A stretch of DNA of 64,000 nucleotides from Brevundimonas diminuta 3F5N. GTDB lineage: Bacteria > Pseudomonadota > Alphaproteobacteria > Caulobacterales > Caulobacteraceae. Location of the stretch: positions 1 to 64,000 of the forward strand of contig NZ_FUIE01000016.1 in assembly GCF_900163625.1 (NCBI RefSeq), given 5' to 3'. Positions 53,312-61,297 of the stretch are shown one piece after another. Made by a program: the position numbers and the translations under genes. Below the pieces are notes generated by a model. That model was given only the letters and a program-made list of their open reading frames with translations, was not told the DNA's origin and made no database searches. Every line of letters starts with the position of its first letter. Within the stretch, counting starts at the first letter, position 1.

Positions 53312-54937
53312 TCAGCGCTTGGCGCCGCCCTTCTGGCCCGTACGGACACGGCCCGAGCGGGACACCTGACGCGCGCCGCCGCGTGCGCCCTTGCCGACGA
53401 AGGCGTTGGAGCCCGCCTTCTTGGACGCGCTGGCCTTCAGTCCGCCCAGGGGCTTCACCTTGGGCTTGATGCCGGCCTTGGCCTTCTGCTCCAGCGCCTT
53501 GCCGGGCAGGTTGGACAGCTTCTCGGCCTTCTCGGCCTTGATGACCCGACGCGGGGCGGTCTTGGCGTCGCCCTTGAAGCGTTCCGGCCCCGACTTGGCG
53601 CCGCCATCCGCATAGGGGTTGGCCGAGCCCGACTTGACGTTCAGGCGGATCGGCGTGCCCGGCAGGTCGAAGCTCTCGCGCAGCGAGTTGACCAGATAGC
53701 GCTTGTAGTGCTCAGGCATGGCTTCAGCCCGGCTGGCCATCAGCACGAACGTCGGAGGACGCGCCTTGGTCTGGGCCATGTATTTCGGCTTGATGCGCTT
53801 GCCGTCCACGGCGGGCGGCGGGTGTCTCTGGGTCGCCAGGGACAGCCAGTCGTTCAGATCCTTGGTCTTCACCTTGACCGACCAGGTGTCATAGGCCTGA
53901 AGCACGGCGGGCATCAGGCGCTCGACGCCGCGACCGTTGAACGACGACAGGGCCACGAAGGGCGAACCGCGCAACTGGGGCAGCTTGTCGTCGGCCAGGC
54001 GCTTCAGCTCGGCCAGGCGCGCCTGCGGCTCTTCTTCCAGATCCCATTTGGACGCGACATAGATCAGCGCCCGCCCTTCCCGCTCGACCAGATCGGCCAG
54101 TTGCAGGTCCTGGGTGTCGAAAGCGTCGTCCTTGTCCATCATCATGATCACCACCTCGGCGAAGGTGATGGCGCGGATGGTGTCGGCGACCGACAGCTTT
54201 TCCAGCTTTTCCTGAACGCGCGCCTTGCGGCGCATCCCGGCGGTGTCGACCAGGCGGATGTTCTTGCCTTCATAGACCCAGTCCACCGAGATGGAGTCGC
54301 GGGTGATGCCGGCTTCCGGCCCGGTCAACAGGCGGTCGTCGCCGATCAGGCGGTTGATCAGGGTGGACTTGCCGGCGTTCGGGCGACCGATGACCGCAAT
54401 GCGGATCGGTTTTTCCGGCTCGTCGATCTCTTCGATGAAGATGTCTTCCGACGCGGCCACGAGGGCCTGATACAGGTCGGCCATGCCCTCGCCGTGTTCG
54501 GCCGAGATCGGCACCGGCTCGCCGAAGCCCAGGCCGTGCGCCTCGCCCACGCCGCCGCCGCTCTCACGGCTTTCGGACTTGTTGGCCAGCAGGACGATGG
54601 GCTTGTGCACCTTGCGCAGGCGATCGGCGAAGATGCGGTCCAGCGACGTCACGCCTTCGCGCGCGTCCATCATGAACATGATCAGGTCCGCGTCCTCGAT
54701 CGCCGCCTCGGTCTGCTCGCGCATCCGGGCTTCCAGGCTTTCGTCGGTGACGTCCTCATACCCTGCGGTGTCGATCAGGGTCAGATCCATGTCGCCGATC
54801 ACGCCGTCGGCGTAGCGGCGGTCACGGGTCACGCCGGGGCGATCATCGACCAGCGCAAGGCGCTTGCCGACGAGGCGATTGAACAGTGTCGACTTGCCCA
54901 CATTGGGGCGGCCGACGATGGCGACCTTCAGAGCCAT
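53312..54937 (-). CDS. der: GTPase Der (EngA)
   Basis: Der has two tandem GTPase domains and works in 50S ribosome assembly. G domain 1 has GRPNVGKSTLFNRL, DTAGYED and NKSE. G domain 2 has GRPNAGKSTLINRL, DTAGMRRKA and a SKWD in place of the TKWD/NKWD motif. A KH-like domain follows (about residues 360-450). The protein then continues in a roughly 90-residue Lys/Gly/Ala/Arg-rich tail, making it 541 residues, longer than typical. It ends the yfgM-like-bamB-der operon, the same order as in E. coli. Confidence 0.95.
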   Translation of the reverse strand: MALKVAIVGRPNVGKSTLFNRLVGKRLALVDDRPGVTRDRRYADGVIGDMDLTLIDTAGYEDVTDESLEARMREQTEAAIEDADLIMFMMDAREGVTSLDRIFADRLRKVHKPIVLLANKSESRESGGGVGEAHGLGFGEPVPISAEHGEGMADLYQALVAASEDIFIEEIDEPEKPIRIAVIGRPNAGKSTLINRLIGDDRLLTGPEAGITRDSISVDWVYEGKNIRLVDTAGMRRKARVQEKLEKLSVADTIRAITFAEVVIMMMDKDDAFDTQDLQLADLVEREGRALIYVASKWDLEEEPQARLAELKRLADDKLPQLRGSPFVALSSFNGRGVERLMPAVLQAYDTWSVKVKTKDLNDWLSLATQRHPPPAVDGKRIKPKYMAQTKARPPTFVLMASRAEAMPEHYKRYLVNSLRESFDLPGTPIRLNVKSGSANPYADGGAKSGPERFKGDAKTAPRRVIKAEKAEKLSNLPGKALEQKAKAGIKPKVKPLGGLKASASKKAGSNAFVGKGARGGARQVSRSGRVRTGQKGGAKR

Positions 54938-54968
54938 GCCGGCCTTCTAGCTTAAATCAGTGAAAAGG

Positions 54969-56390
54969 TCAGCGGATGCTGACCAGTTGGCCCTTGTCGG
55001 TCAGGACATAAAGGGCGCCGTTGTAGGCGGCCGGGGCGATATAGGCCGCCGCGCCCAGCTTCAGGCTGCCGGTCTGCGCGCCCGTCTTCGGATCGAAAGC
55101 CACGGCCTCGCCGTCCGAATTGACCAGGACCAGACGGTTGGACGCCAGGATCGGGCCCGACCAGGTCGGACGCACGGTGCGCTTGCCGAAGCCCAGGAAG
55201 CCGCCTTCCTTACGCACGCGGCCCTCGTTCAGATCACGCGACCAATAGACCTGGCCCGTCTCGCGGTTGACCACGGTCAGTTCGCCCGCCTGGGACACCA
55301 CATAGACCACGTCGCCGACCGGCAGGGGCTGGTTCACCCCGACGATGGGCAGGGACCATTTCGGCTGGCCGCTGCGCAGATCCATCACCTGCATCACGCC
55401 CGACTGGCTGATGGCGTAGACCTGACCGCGGCTGACCACCGGACGACCGGCGATGTCGCGCAGTTCCGACAGGGCGCTGGTGCGGCTGGTGCGCGACAGC
55501 ACCTGCTCCCACACCGGCTGGCCGTTGGTCGCCTGCAGGGCCACGATCTGACCCGAGGAGAAGGGCGCCACCACCGTGCCGCCGCTGACCGCCGGGCTGG
55601 AGGCGCGCATGATGCGGGCCGGCTCGGTGATGCCGCGATAGGACCAGTCCTGCTGACCGTTGGCCACGTTGAAGGCCATCAGCTGGTTGTCGATGTCGAC
55701 GACATAGACGCGCTGGCCCGCCACCGTCGGCGCGCCGTGGATCGGCAGGTCGACCGGCGTGCGCCACAGCTCGGCGCCCGTATTGGCGTCAAACGCCGTC
55801 ATGACGCGATAGCCCGACGAAACGAAGACCTTGCCGCCGCTGACGGCCACGCCGCCGCCGAAGCCGCCGCCGCCCGATCCGCCGCCCAGGCCGATGCCCA
55901 TGAAGCGACGGCCGCGATCAGCCTCCTCGACCTTGACGCTGGCCTTCCACAGGACAGCGCCGGTGCCGGCGTCCACAGCGGTCACGCCCGCTTCGCCGTC
56001 CAGCACGAAGAGCTTGCCGTCTTCGGCCACCACCGGGGACATGACCTGGCGATCGTTCGCCGAACCGGCGCCGATGTCGCGCCGCCAGGCGACGGTGAAT
56101 TCAGGCGCGGCGATCACATGTTCGACCGCATTCTCGGCGTTGCCGCCGGGCTGGCTCCAGGCGGTCGCCGCCTGCGGACCCGGCAGGAAGAAGTCACGAC
56201 CCGACAGGGCCGCCGAAGGCGCGAGCTGCTGCTCGAACTCAAGGATGGAGACACGTTGCCCCTCGGTCGCCGTCGCAACCGGTTCCTTGTCTCCGCCCAG
56301 GCCGAACGGCAGGGCGTTGCGGACCGTGCCGCACGACGCGACGGTCAGGGCCAGACCGCTCAACAGGGCGACTTTAAGGGTTTTGGTCAT
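54969..56390 (-). CDS. bamB: Outer-membrane assembly lipoprotein BamB
   Basis: BamB is the beta-propeller lipoprotein of the BAM complex. The signal peptide ends in the lipobox LALTVASC, and the body is built of PQQ-like repeats such as GTGAVLWKA, NTGAELWRTPV, NGQQDWSYRG and TGQVYWSRD. I chose the ATG at 56390 (MTKTLKVALL, 473 residues); one 24 bases upstream is in frame. The middle holds a Gly-rich insert of about a dozen residues (GLGGGSGGGGFGGG) in one blade. It lies between the YfgM-like gene and der. Confidence 0.93.
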   Translation of the reverse strand: MTKTLKVALLSGLALTVASCGTVRNALPFGLGGDKEPVATATEGQRVSILEFEQQLAPSAALSGRDFFLPGPQAATAWSQPGGNAENAVEHVIAAPEFTVAWRRDIGAGSANDRQVMSPVVAEDGKLFVLDGEAGVTAVDAGTGAVLWKASVKVEEADRGRRFMGIGLGGGSGGGGFGGGVAVSGGKVFVSSGYRVMTAFDANTGAELWRTPVDLPIHGAPTVAGQRVYVVDIDNQLMAFNVANGQQDWSYRGITEPARIMRASSPAVSGGTVVAPFSSGQIVALQATNGQPVWEQVLSRTSRTSALSELRDIAGRPVVSRGQVYAISQSGVMQVMDLRSGQPKWSLPIVGVNQPLPVGDVVYVVSQAGELTVVNRETGQVYWSRDLNEGRVRKEGGFLGFGKRTVRPTWSGPILASNRLVLVNSDGEAVAFDPKTGAQTGSLKLGAAAYIAPAAYNGALYVLTDKGQLVSIR

Positions 56391-56415
56391 TGGTTGGCGT
56401 CCCGAGGGAGTCAAA

Positions 56416-57198
56416 TCAGGGGGCAGGCGTCGGGGCCGGCGCTTGAGCCGGGGCCGCAGCCTCGGCCGGAGCGGCGACGGCGGCGGGAGCCGCCTGGCCC
56501 GGAGCCGGCGTCGGCAGCGCAGCGGCGGCCTTGACGATGGCGGCCAGATTGGCGGCCGTGCCGGTGTCGACCGCCTGAACGGCGGCCTGGGCGCGCTGGC
56601 GCACCGGGTCCGGCACGTCCTGGCCGAGTTGCAGTTGCACGAAGGTCTGGCGCGCCTCGGCGGTCTTGCCGTGCTGCAGCTGGGCCATGGCCAGGGCTTC
56701 CTGGGCGAAGGCCTGCATCGGGCGCTTGTCGCCGGTCAGCGGCTCCAGACGCTTCTGCACGTCTTCCAGCGAGGCTGTGTCCATGACCAGGAAGACCGCC
56801 TTCAGGGCGGCGATGTCGGACAGGATCGGATCCTTGGCGGCCTTGGCGGCTTCATCCAGCAGGGCCACGGCGTCGGCCGTCTTGTTCTCGGCCTGGGCCA
56901 GACCCGCCTGCTGCATCAGGGCCAGGGCCTTGTAGCCGCCGCCGGCCTTGGCCGACTCGGCGAAGGCGGTCTTGGCTTCAGCGGGCTTGCCCGCCTGCAG
57001 CGCCTGAACGCCCTGCTCATAAGCGGCCGAGGCTTTGTCGGCCTGAGAACTCACATAGGACTGCCAGCCCCACCAGGCCAGCGCAGCGACCAGGGCGACC
57101 GCCAGCAGACCGCCCAGAATGGGCAGCCAGGTACGGGCCAGACGCTTATAGCGTTCGGAGCGAAGCTCCTCCTCGACCTGCTCGAAGACATCAACCAC
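56416..57198 (-). CDS. YfgM-like tetratricopeptide membrane protein
   Basis: A 260-residue protein with a short cytoplasmic N-terminus (VVDVFEQVEEELRSERYKR), one membrane helix (about residues 26-46) and a periplasmic TPR-like helical domain. It closes in a Pro/Ala tail. This matches the YfgM/TPR_21 group, which associates with the Sec translocon and periplasmic chaperones. The start is not ATG: GTG at 57198 has GGGGCGA upstream, and TTG at 57213 is an alternative. The yfgM-bamB-der order supports the call. Confidence 0.85.
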   Translation of the reverse strand: MVDVFEQVEEELRSERYKRLARTWLPILGGLLAVALVAALAWWGWQSYVSSQADKASAAYEQGVQALQAGKPAEAKTAFAESAKAGGGYKALALMQQAGLAQAENKTADAVALLDEAAKAAKDPILSDIAALKAVFLVMDTASLEDVQKRLEPLTGDKRPMQAFAQEALAMAQLQHGKTAEARQTFVQLQLGQDVPDPVRQRAQAAVQAVDTGTAANLAAIVKAAAALPTPAPGQAAPAAVAAPAEAAAPAQAPAPTPAP

Positions 57199-57343
57199 GA
57201 AACGTCGCCCCAAAAAATGCAGCCAAGGCCGATCATAAAACCGCCGCGACCCTAGAGGTTCGGCGTCACGGCCGCAACGCAGGCGTTGGGCGCGAAACGG
57301 CTTTTTCCAGCCCTAAGCCGTGACTGGGGCGGGAAAACGGCGC

Positions 57344-57778
57344 TCAGATCTGTTGCGACAGCTTCACCACGCCTGCCGCCAGCAAGGCGACCAGCACCCC
57401 GGCCGTCGCCCAGAACACCTGCATCCCGCCCATGGAGCCCATGGCGTTGAAGGCCGCATCGCCCAGTCCGGTCCGCTCCAGCAGGGACTGAACCGCCAGG
57501 CCGCCCTGAATCCCAGCCTGGGCGCCGGCCGAATCGACCCCGCCGCCGCCCGCCTGGGCCGTGAATCCGTCCGGTCCCAGATGGAAGTTGACGTTCAGCA
57601 GTTCGCGCACCGCGATCAGCCCGCCGATCAGCCCCGCCGCCGACAGAGCCACAGACCGCACGCGCGAGGCCTTGTTCAGCCGCGCGGCCACGTCCGCTTC
57701 AAAGAAGACCGAATCGGCGAAGTGCTGCGTCTGCGCGAACAGGCGCTCAATCGTGGGATCGAATTCGTCAGCCGACAT
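57344..57778 (-). CDS. Membrane protein coupled to the ECF sigma factor
   Basis: A 144-residue protein with a charged N-terminus (SADEFDPTIERLFAQ, then DVAARLNKASRVRS) and two hydrophobic segments. One is near residues 43-62; the other is C-terminal (VFWATAGVLVALLAAGVVKL). A Gly/Ala-rich stretch separates them. It overlaps the sigma-factor stop by eleven bases. The layout of a soluble cytoplasmic start followed by membrane segments fits a possible anti-sigma factor, but no zinc HxxxCxxC motif is seen. I do not recognise the family. Confidence 0.75.
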   Translation of the reverse strand: MSADEFDPTIERLFAQTQHFADSVFFEADVAARLNKASRVRSVALSAAGLIGGLIAVRELLNVNFHLGPDGFTAQAGGGGVDSAGAQAGIQGGLAVQSLLERTGLGDAAFNAMGSMGGMQVFWATAGVLVALLAAGVVKLSQQI

Positions 57779-58325
57779 GGGATGCGCTCCCGATTGCAAC
57801 CGGCCCCGGCTGGAGCCGGGCCCGAAGTTTATCCAGACCACGCTTGACATGAGATTTCACCGTTCCAAGCGGCAAATTCATGGCCGCGGCGATTTCCGGG
57901 TGCGACAGCCCCGCGCCATGACACAGGGAGACGCACAGGCGTTCGACCTCGCTGAGCCCCTTCAAGGCCTCGTCCAGGTCCACGCGGCCGATGCTGTCGA
58001 CGGCGGGCGCGACGTTTTCCGTTTCGCTTTCTGCTACATAACGCGCCTCTTTCGAGATGCGTCTCAGGTACATGCGGGCGGCGATACGTTTGATCCAGGC
58101 GGCGAAGGTGCCCTCGCCCCGGAACTCTGCGCATTTCTCGAACGCCAGCAGAAAGGCGTCCTGAGCCACGTCGTCGGCCAGGGCCGGCTGGGCGCCCATG
58201 CGGCGCAGCAGACCCCGCACCGCCGAGCCGTGGCGACGGACCAGTTCGCCGAACTCGCGGCGGCCGCCGCCGGCCGCAAGCCCGGCCAGCTCGACGTCGT
58301 GCAGATCACGTAAGTCTCGGGCCAT
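57768..58325 (-). CDS. ECF-type RNA polymerase sigma factor
   Basis: A 185-residue sigma-70-family protein of the extracytoplasmic-function type. Region 2 (about residues 25-95) contains DDVAQDAFLLAFEKCAEF. Region 4 (about 118-170) contains LSEVERLCVSLCHGAGLSH and the helix-turn-helix PLGTVKSHVKRGLDKLRARL. It lies between a DUF6249 gene and an unknown membrane gene on one operon. The stimulus and regulon are unknown. The genes on both sides, both with membrane segments, are the natural candidates for its regulators. Confidence 0.92.
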   Translation of the reverse strand: MARDLRDLHDVELAGLAAGGGRREFGELVRRHGSAVRGLLRRMGAQPALADDVAQDAFLLAFEKCAEFRGEGTFAAWIKRIAARMYLRRISKEARYVAESETENVAPAVDSIGRVDLDEALKGLSEVERLCVSLCHGAGLSHPEIAAAMNLPLGTVKSHVKRGLDKLRARLQPGPVAIGSASHVG

Positions 58326-58350
58326 GACGGCTTCCCTGCTCCGGCCCGCC

Positions 58351-58728
58351 TCAGCCTTTGTTCTTGTTGAAGAAACTCAGGATGATGAAAGCCAGGCCGA
58401 TCATGCCTGGGATCGCGGCGCCGCCGACGATGGGATAGAAGGCGTCGAAGTCGGCGAAGCTGACCGCATAGCCCAACAGGGCGATGCCGATTGCGACCGA
58501 CAGCAGGATCACGCCCGCCCTCAGGTCGCGCGCCGCCGTTGCGACCGGCTTAGCATTGTCCTTGCTGATGGCTTCGATCACTTCCGGCGGCAGGGACTGC
58601 CCCTTCTCGATGGAGGCCCGCAGCGTCGCCTGCATCTCGCGCCGCTCACGACTCTTGAGCCACGTCGGCACAAGAACGATCCCCGCGATCATCGCAAAGA
58701 ACGCCAGCGGAATGAGGACTTCTTCCAT
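58351..58728 (-). CDS. DUF6249-like membrane protein
   Basis: A 125-residue protein with an N-terminal helix (EEVLIPLAFFAMIAGIVLV), a charged middle containing TLRASIEKGQSLPPEVIEAI, and two C-terminal hydrophobic segments. This is the pattern of DUF6249, often found beside ECF sigma genes. The ATG at 58728 gives the clean family N-terminus; upstream in-frame sequence is not family-like. It starts the sigma-factor operon, 25 bases ahead of the sigma gene. Confidence 0.8.
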   Translation of the reverse strand: MEEVLIPLAFFAMIAGIVLVPTWLKSRERREMQATLRASIEKGQSLPPEVIEAISKDNAKPVATAARDLRAGVILLSVAIGIALLGYAVSFADFDAFYPIVGGAAIPGMIGLAFIILSFFNKNKG

Positions 58729-58904
58729 GAGTTTGATCCCTGTTCGGCCAAGCCTGATGCGGCGGCCTTCTGATCTCAAGAGGCGGCGATGATCGCTTAC
58801 GGATGCAGTTGCGCGCATGAACTCTTCGTAATGAGTCACCACAGCGTGACTCGACACGCCCGAAGCGGCGCTCAACGGTGCCGTCGAACCCTTCGGAGCG
58901 CCGC

Positions 58905-59141
58905 ATGAACATCACCTATCGCATCGTCCAGCACGACGGCGGCTGGGCCTACAAGCTCGGCGACAGCTATTCCGAGACCTTCGCCAACCACGCGGCCGCG
59001 CTGGCGGCGGCCACGGCCGCGGCGCGCGAGCAGCGCGTGCCGGACCGCACCTCCTGGATCGAATATGAGGACGCCTCGGGCCAGTGGGTCACTGAGCGCG
59101 CCGACGGCCACGACCGCCCGACCACGGCCGTCGAGGACTGA
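58905..59141 (+). CDS. Small DUF2188-like protein
   Basis: A 78-residue soluble protein: MNITYRIVQHDGGWAYKLGD, then FANHAAALAAATAAAREQ and SWIEYEDASGQWV. The strand-helix-strand shape and the HDGGWA opening fit DUF2188, whose function is unknown. I chose the ATG at 58905; one at 58878 is also in frame. It lies three bases from the convergent YffB gene. Confidence 0.65.
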   Translation: MNITYRIVQHDGGWAYKLGDSYSETFANHAAALAAATAAAREQRVPDRTSWIEYEDASGQWVTERADGHDRPTTAVED

Positions 59142-59144
59142 GCC

Positions 59145-59498
59145 TCAGCCCTTCAGGGCCTCGGCGTAGATGTCCGGCTTAAAGCCCAGCAGCGTCCGCC
59201 CGTCGCCGAGGTCCAGCACCGGCCGCTTGATCATCGACGGCTGGGCCAGCATCAGATCCACCGCCTTGGCGGCGTCGATGTCGGCCTTGTCGGTGTCCGA
59301 CAGCTTGCGGAAGGTCGTGCCCGCGCGGTTCAGCACCTTCTCCCAGCCATGTTCGGCGACCCAGCGCTCCACATCGGCGCGGTTCGCCCCTGCGGCCTTG
59401 TAGTCATGGAAGTCATAGGCCACGCCGTTCTGATCCAGCCAGACGCGCGCCTTCTTCATCGTGTCGCAGGCCTTGATGCCATACAGGGTGCGGGTCAT
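59145..59498 (-). CDS. ArsC-fold reductase, YffB/Spx type
   Basis: A 117-residue thioredoxin-fold protein: TRTLYGIKACDTMKKARVWL with a single active-site-type Cys11 (CDTMKKA), then GTTFRKL and SMIKRPVLDLGD, the conserved Arg/Pro region. This is the YffB branch, which binds glutathione; its true role is unclear. The start is the ATG at 59498. Its first 22 or so codons and upstream region reappear as a decayed direct repeat at 60313-60434. Confidence 0.88.
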   Translation of the reverse strand: MTRTLYGIKACDTMKKARVWLDQNGVAYDFHDYKAAGANRADVERWVAEHGWEKVLNRAGTTFRKLSDTDKADIDAAKAVDLMLAQPSMIKRPVLDLGDGRTLLGFKPDIYAEALKG

Positions 59499-59598
59499 GG
59501 GCGAACTCCAAGCGTGACGAACAGCTGGGGTCTGGCATCGAAGCGCGGAGGGGTCAATTTGGAGCGCGTGAACAGGTCGGCTTTCGATCATGGCAGAC

Positions 59599-59883
59599 CT
59601 ACTCAAGGTCTGTTCGTCGCCATACTTCCCATCCGACCCACGCTAGGGCCGCGCCCATACCGGCGGCCGGGCCAAAGAGAAGTAGTGGGCTCAAGTTCTG
59701 CAACAGCGTGTTTGGCGCGTTGTCCGAATAGGTCGCCATCACCGCCCATGCGCCCCACGCGGCAATGCCCCCCGCCGAAGTTATGGCCACGCCTCCGATG
59801 ATCGCGACTACACCTGCTACGCGCCTCACGATTATGTCCCAACCCTCTAACATCGCGCCGTCTACTTCCGATCTGACATCCAT
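59599..59883 (-). CDS. Small membrane protein of unknown family (cassette gene 2)
   Basis: A 94-residue protein with two strong hydrophobic segments (RVAGVVAIIGGVAITSAGGI and PLLLFGPAAGMGAALAWVGW) and a charged C-terminus. Its start overlaps the end of the next upstream gene by 22 bases. It lies in a cassette bounded by direct repeats of the YffB gene's 5' end. No family is recognised. Confidence 0.6.
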   Translation of the reverse strand: MDVRSEVDGAMLEGWDIIVRRVAGVVAIIGGVAITSAGGIAAWGAWAVMATYSDNAPNTLLQNLSPLLLFGPAAGMGAALAWVGWEVWRRTDLE

Positions 59884-60239
59884 TTAAGCGTCAGAAGCGC
59901 AGCCCCGGCGACGAGGCCCACAGACGCGCCCAGACCCACAAAGGTCGAAACCTCCATAATGCCCGGCGCGAGTTGTTTGGCCGTCACATCAAACGGCAAG
60001 CGCTGGATGGTTTGCGCCATGTGAAAGCTGTTCATCGCGCCAACCAGCAAGCCCGCCATCGGTCCGCCGATCAGGATGATCGAAATGACGCGCTTCCATG
60101 GCCCGGATTTCGTCTCATCCCTCACCGCCAACAGCACTGAGAGACAAACGACGGGAACAGCCGCAAGCAGGGCGATCAGCAGAACCTTCTGCGGAACCGC
60201 CGCATTGAGAAATATGCTCTGAAAGTCTGCCTCAACCAT
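59862..60239 (-). CDS. Small membrane protein of unknown family (cassette gene 1)
   Basis: A 125-residue protein with three hydrophobic segments: near residues 18-38 (LLIALLAAVPVVCLSVLLAV), 52-67, and a C-terminal STFVGLGASVGLVAGAALLT. The last loosely recalls MotA/TolQ/ExbB channel helices, too weakly for a call. It overlaps the 94-residue downstream gene, suggesting that the two form a pair. The coding sequence looks less GC-skewed at third positions than the core genes. Confidence 0.65.
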   Translation of the reverse strand: MVEADFQSIFLNAAVPQKVLLIALLAAVPVVCLSVLLAVRDETKSGPWKRVISIILIGGPMAGLLVGAMNSFHMAQTIQRLPFDVTAKQLAPGIMEVSTFVGLGASVGLVAGAALLTLKWMSDRK

Positions 60240-60312
60240 CGTATCAGTCCGTCAGCTTGGCCGTAAACGCAGGATGAGCACGATAGTCGGCACTATGAAA
60301 GCCGCATCACCA

Positions 60313-60434
60313 ATCCAGCCAGGCGCGCGCATCCTTCATCGTGTCGCAGGCCTTGAGGCCAAACAGGTGCGGGTCGTGGGCGAACCCCAAGCGTGACAGA
60401 GCCGAGTCTTGCAGGGAAGCGCGGAAAGGTCGAC
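60313..60434 (-). pseudogene. Decayed 5' fragment of a YffB-type gene (direct repeat)
   Basis: On the minus strand this stretch aligns with 59433-59556, the first 22 or so codons and upstream region of the intact YffB gene. The start codon is changed from ATG to ACG (60377-60375), one base is missing in the ACCCTG after it, and similarity stops at CTGGCTGGAT. About four in five bases agree by eye. Both copies point the same way and bracket two membrane genes. Confidence 0.75.
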
Positions 60435-60453
60435 CCTGGCCCTGTCGTGCAGC

Positions 60454-60666
60454 CTATTGGTTTTGAACAGACCGGCGACTTTTCACGAAACGACCAACCA
60501 AAACGGCCCCAAACACGGTCAGAACGCACATGGGGAGCAGCCACGGCTGAAAGCGTTCGCCATTGCTCGCGAAGTAGTAGATCGCACCAACCACTACCGT
60601 AGCAAAAGTCCATATCCCGAGAGCTAAATATGCAGCTACTGTTGGGAGATCCTTCTCAGCCTTCAT
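60454..60666 (-). CDS. Small two-helix membrane protein
   Basis: A 70-residue protein with two hydrophobic segments (YLALGIWTFATVVVGAIYYF and LLPMCVLTVFGAVLVGRF) and charged ends. The surrounding DNA is visibly less GC-rich than the core genes and is poor in antisense open frames, which suggests acquired sequence. No family is recognised. It is divergent from the next gene with a 44-base gap. Confidence 0.6.
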   Translation of the reverse strand: MKAEKDLPTVAAYLALGIWTFATVVVGAIYYFASNGERFQPWLLPMCVLTVFGAVLVGRFVKSRRSVQNQ

Positions 60667-60710
60667 CAGCGCACCTACTTTTTCTTCTTTATAGAAACGC
60701 GAACGCTACC

Positions 60711-60929
60711 ATGTCTACACTGCCCATGCTGACTACGGAGCAAGCCTATCAGGCGATGTTCGCTTTCATAGAAGCATACTGGAAGCGCGGCGGGCGCACT
60801 GACGACCAAGTCGCTCAACTTCTGTCGTGGATGCAGGGTGAGAGCGGCCAAACTGCTGACCCGGCTATGTGGGCAGATTGGCTTGATGCGATAGGCTCAA
60901 TCTCTGAGTTTCAGTTCCCCGAGCTGTGA
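60711..60929 (+). CDS. Small acidic soluble protein of unknown function
   Basis: A 72-residue helical, acidic protein: MLTTEQAYQAMFAFIEAYWK, then TDDQVAQLLSWMQGE and WADWLDAIGSISEF. Size, charge and location in AT-richer DNA recall small immunity or accessory proteins, but this is only a resemblance. I chose the ATG at 60711; the frame stays open to 60630. No partner toxin is visible. Confidence 0.6.
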   Translation: MSTLPMLTTEQAYQAMFAFIEAYWKRGGRTDDQVAQLLSWMQGESGQTADPAMWADWLDAIGSISEFQFPEL

Positions 60930-60953
60930 AGCCTTAATGCGACCGGGTGCGCT

Positions 60954-61295
60954 TCACAGCACCTCCAGCACCGCCTCCACCGGCCGCCCGATCGCCGCGC
61001 CCTTGGGCGTCTCGACGACGGGGCGTTCGACGATGACCGGGCTCTCGATCATGGCGGCCAGGACCGTCGCGTCGTCCGCGTCGGCGGCCAGAAGTTCGGC
61101 GGCCTTCGCCTCCTTCTTCCGCAACAGGCCCTTCAGCCCGCCGCCCGTCCCGCGCGCCAGACGGTGCAGCGTCTCGGCGTCCCAGCCGGTCTTCAGATAC
61201 TCGACCACCGTCGGCTCGATCCCGCGTTCGCGCAGCAGCTCCAGCGCCTTGCGCGAGGTCGAGCATTTCGGGTTGTGGTAAAGAGTGACGGTCAT
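60954..61295 (-). CDS. arsC: Arsenate reductase-like protein (ArsC, glutaredoxin-dependent family)
   Basis: A 113-residue ArsC-fold protein starting TVTLYHNPKCSTSRKALELL, with the catalytic Cys11 in the CSTSR motif typical of true ArsC proteins. It continues with LLRKKEAKAAEL and SPVIVERPVVETPKG, where the conserved Arg lies. It follows a membrane gene by two bases. No arsenic efflux gene or ArsR regulator is near, so arsenate detoxification in vivo is uncertain. It is a different branch from the YffB-type protein at 59145. Confidence 0.85.
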   Translation of the reverse strand: MTVTLYHNPKCSTSRKALELLRERGIEPTVVEYLKTGWDAETLHRLARGTGGGLKGLLRKKEAKAAELLAADADDATVLAAMIESPVIVERPVVETPKGAAIGRPVEAVLEVL

Positions 61296-61297
61296 GA

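Noticed and set aside
60293-60613. A 106-codon minus-strand frame through the YffB remnant
   Set aside because: It reads the decayed repeat out of the YffB frame and has no recognisable protein features; the direct-repeat explanation is better supported.
60954-61295. An arsenic-resistance operon
   Set aside because: Only an ArsC-type protein is present; there is no arsR, arsB, acr3 or arsH in the window, and the neighbours are unknown membrane proteins.
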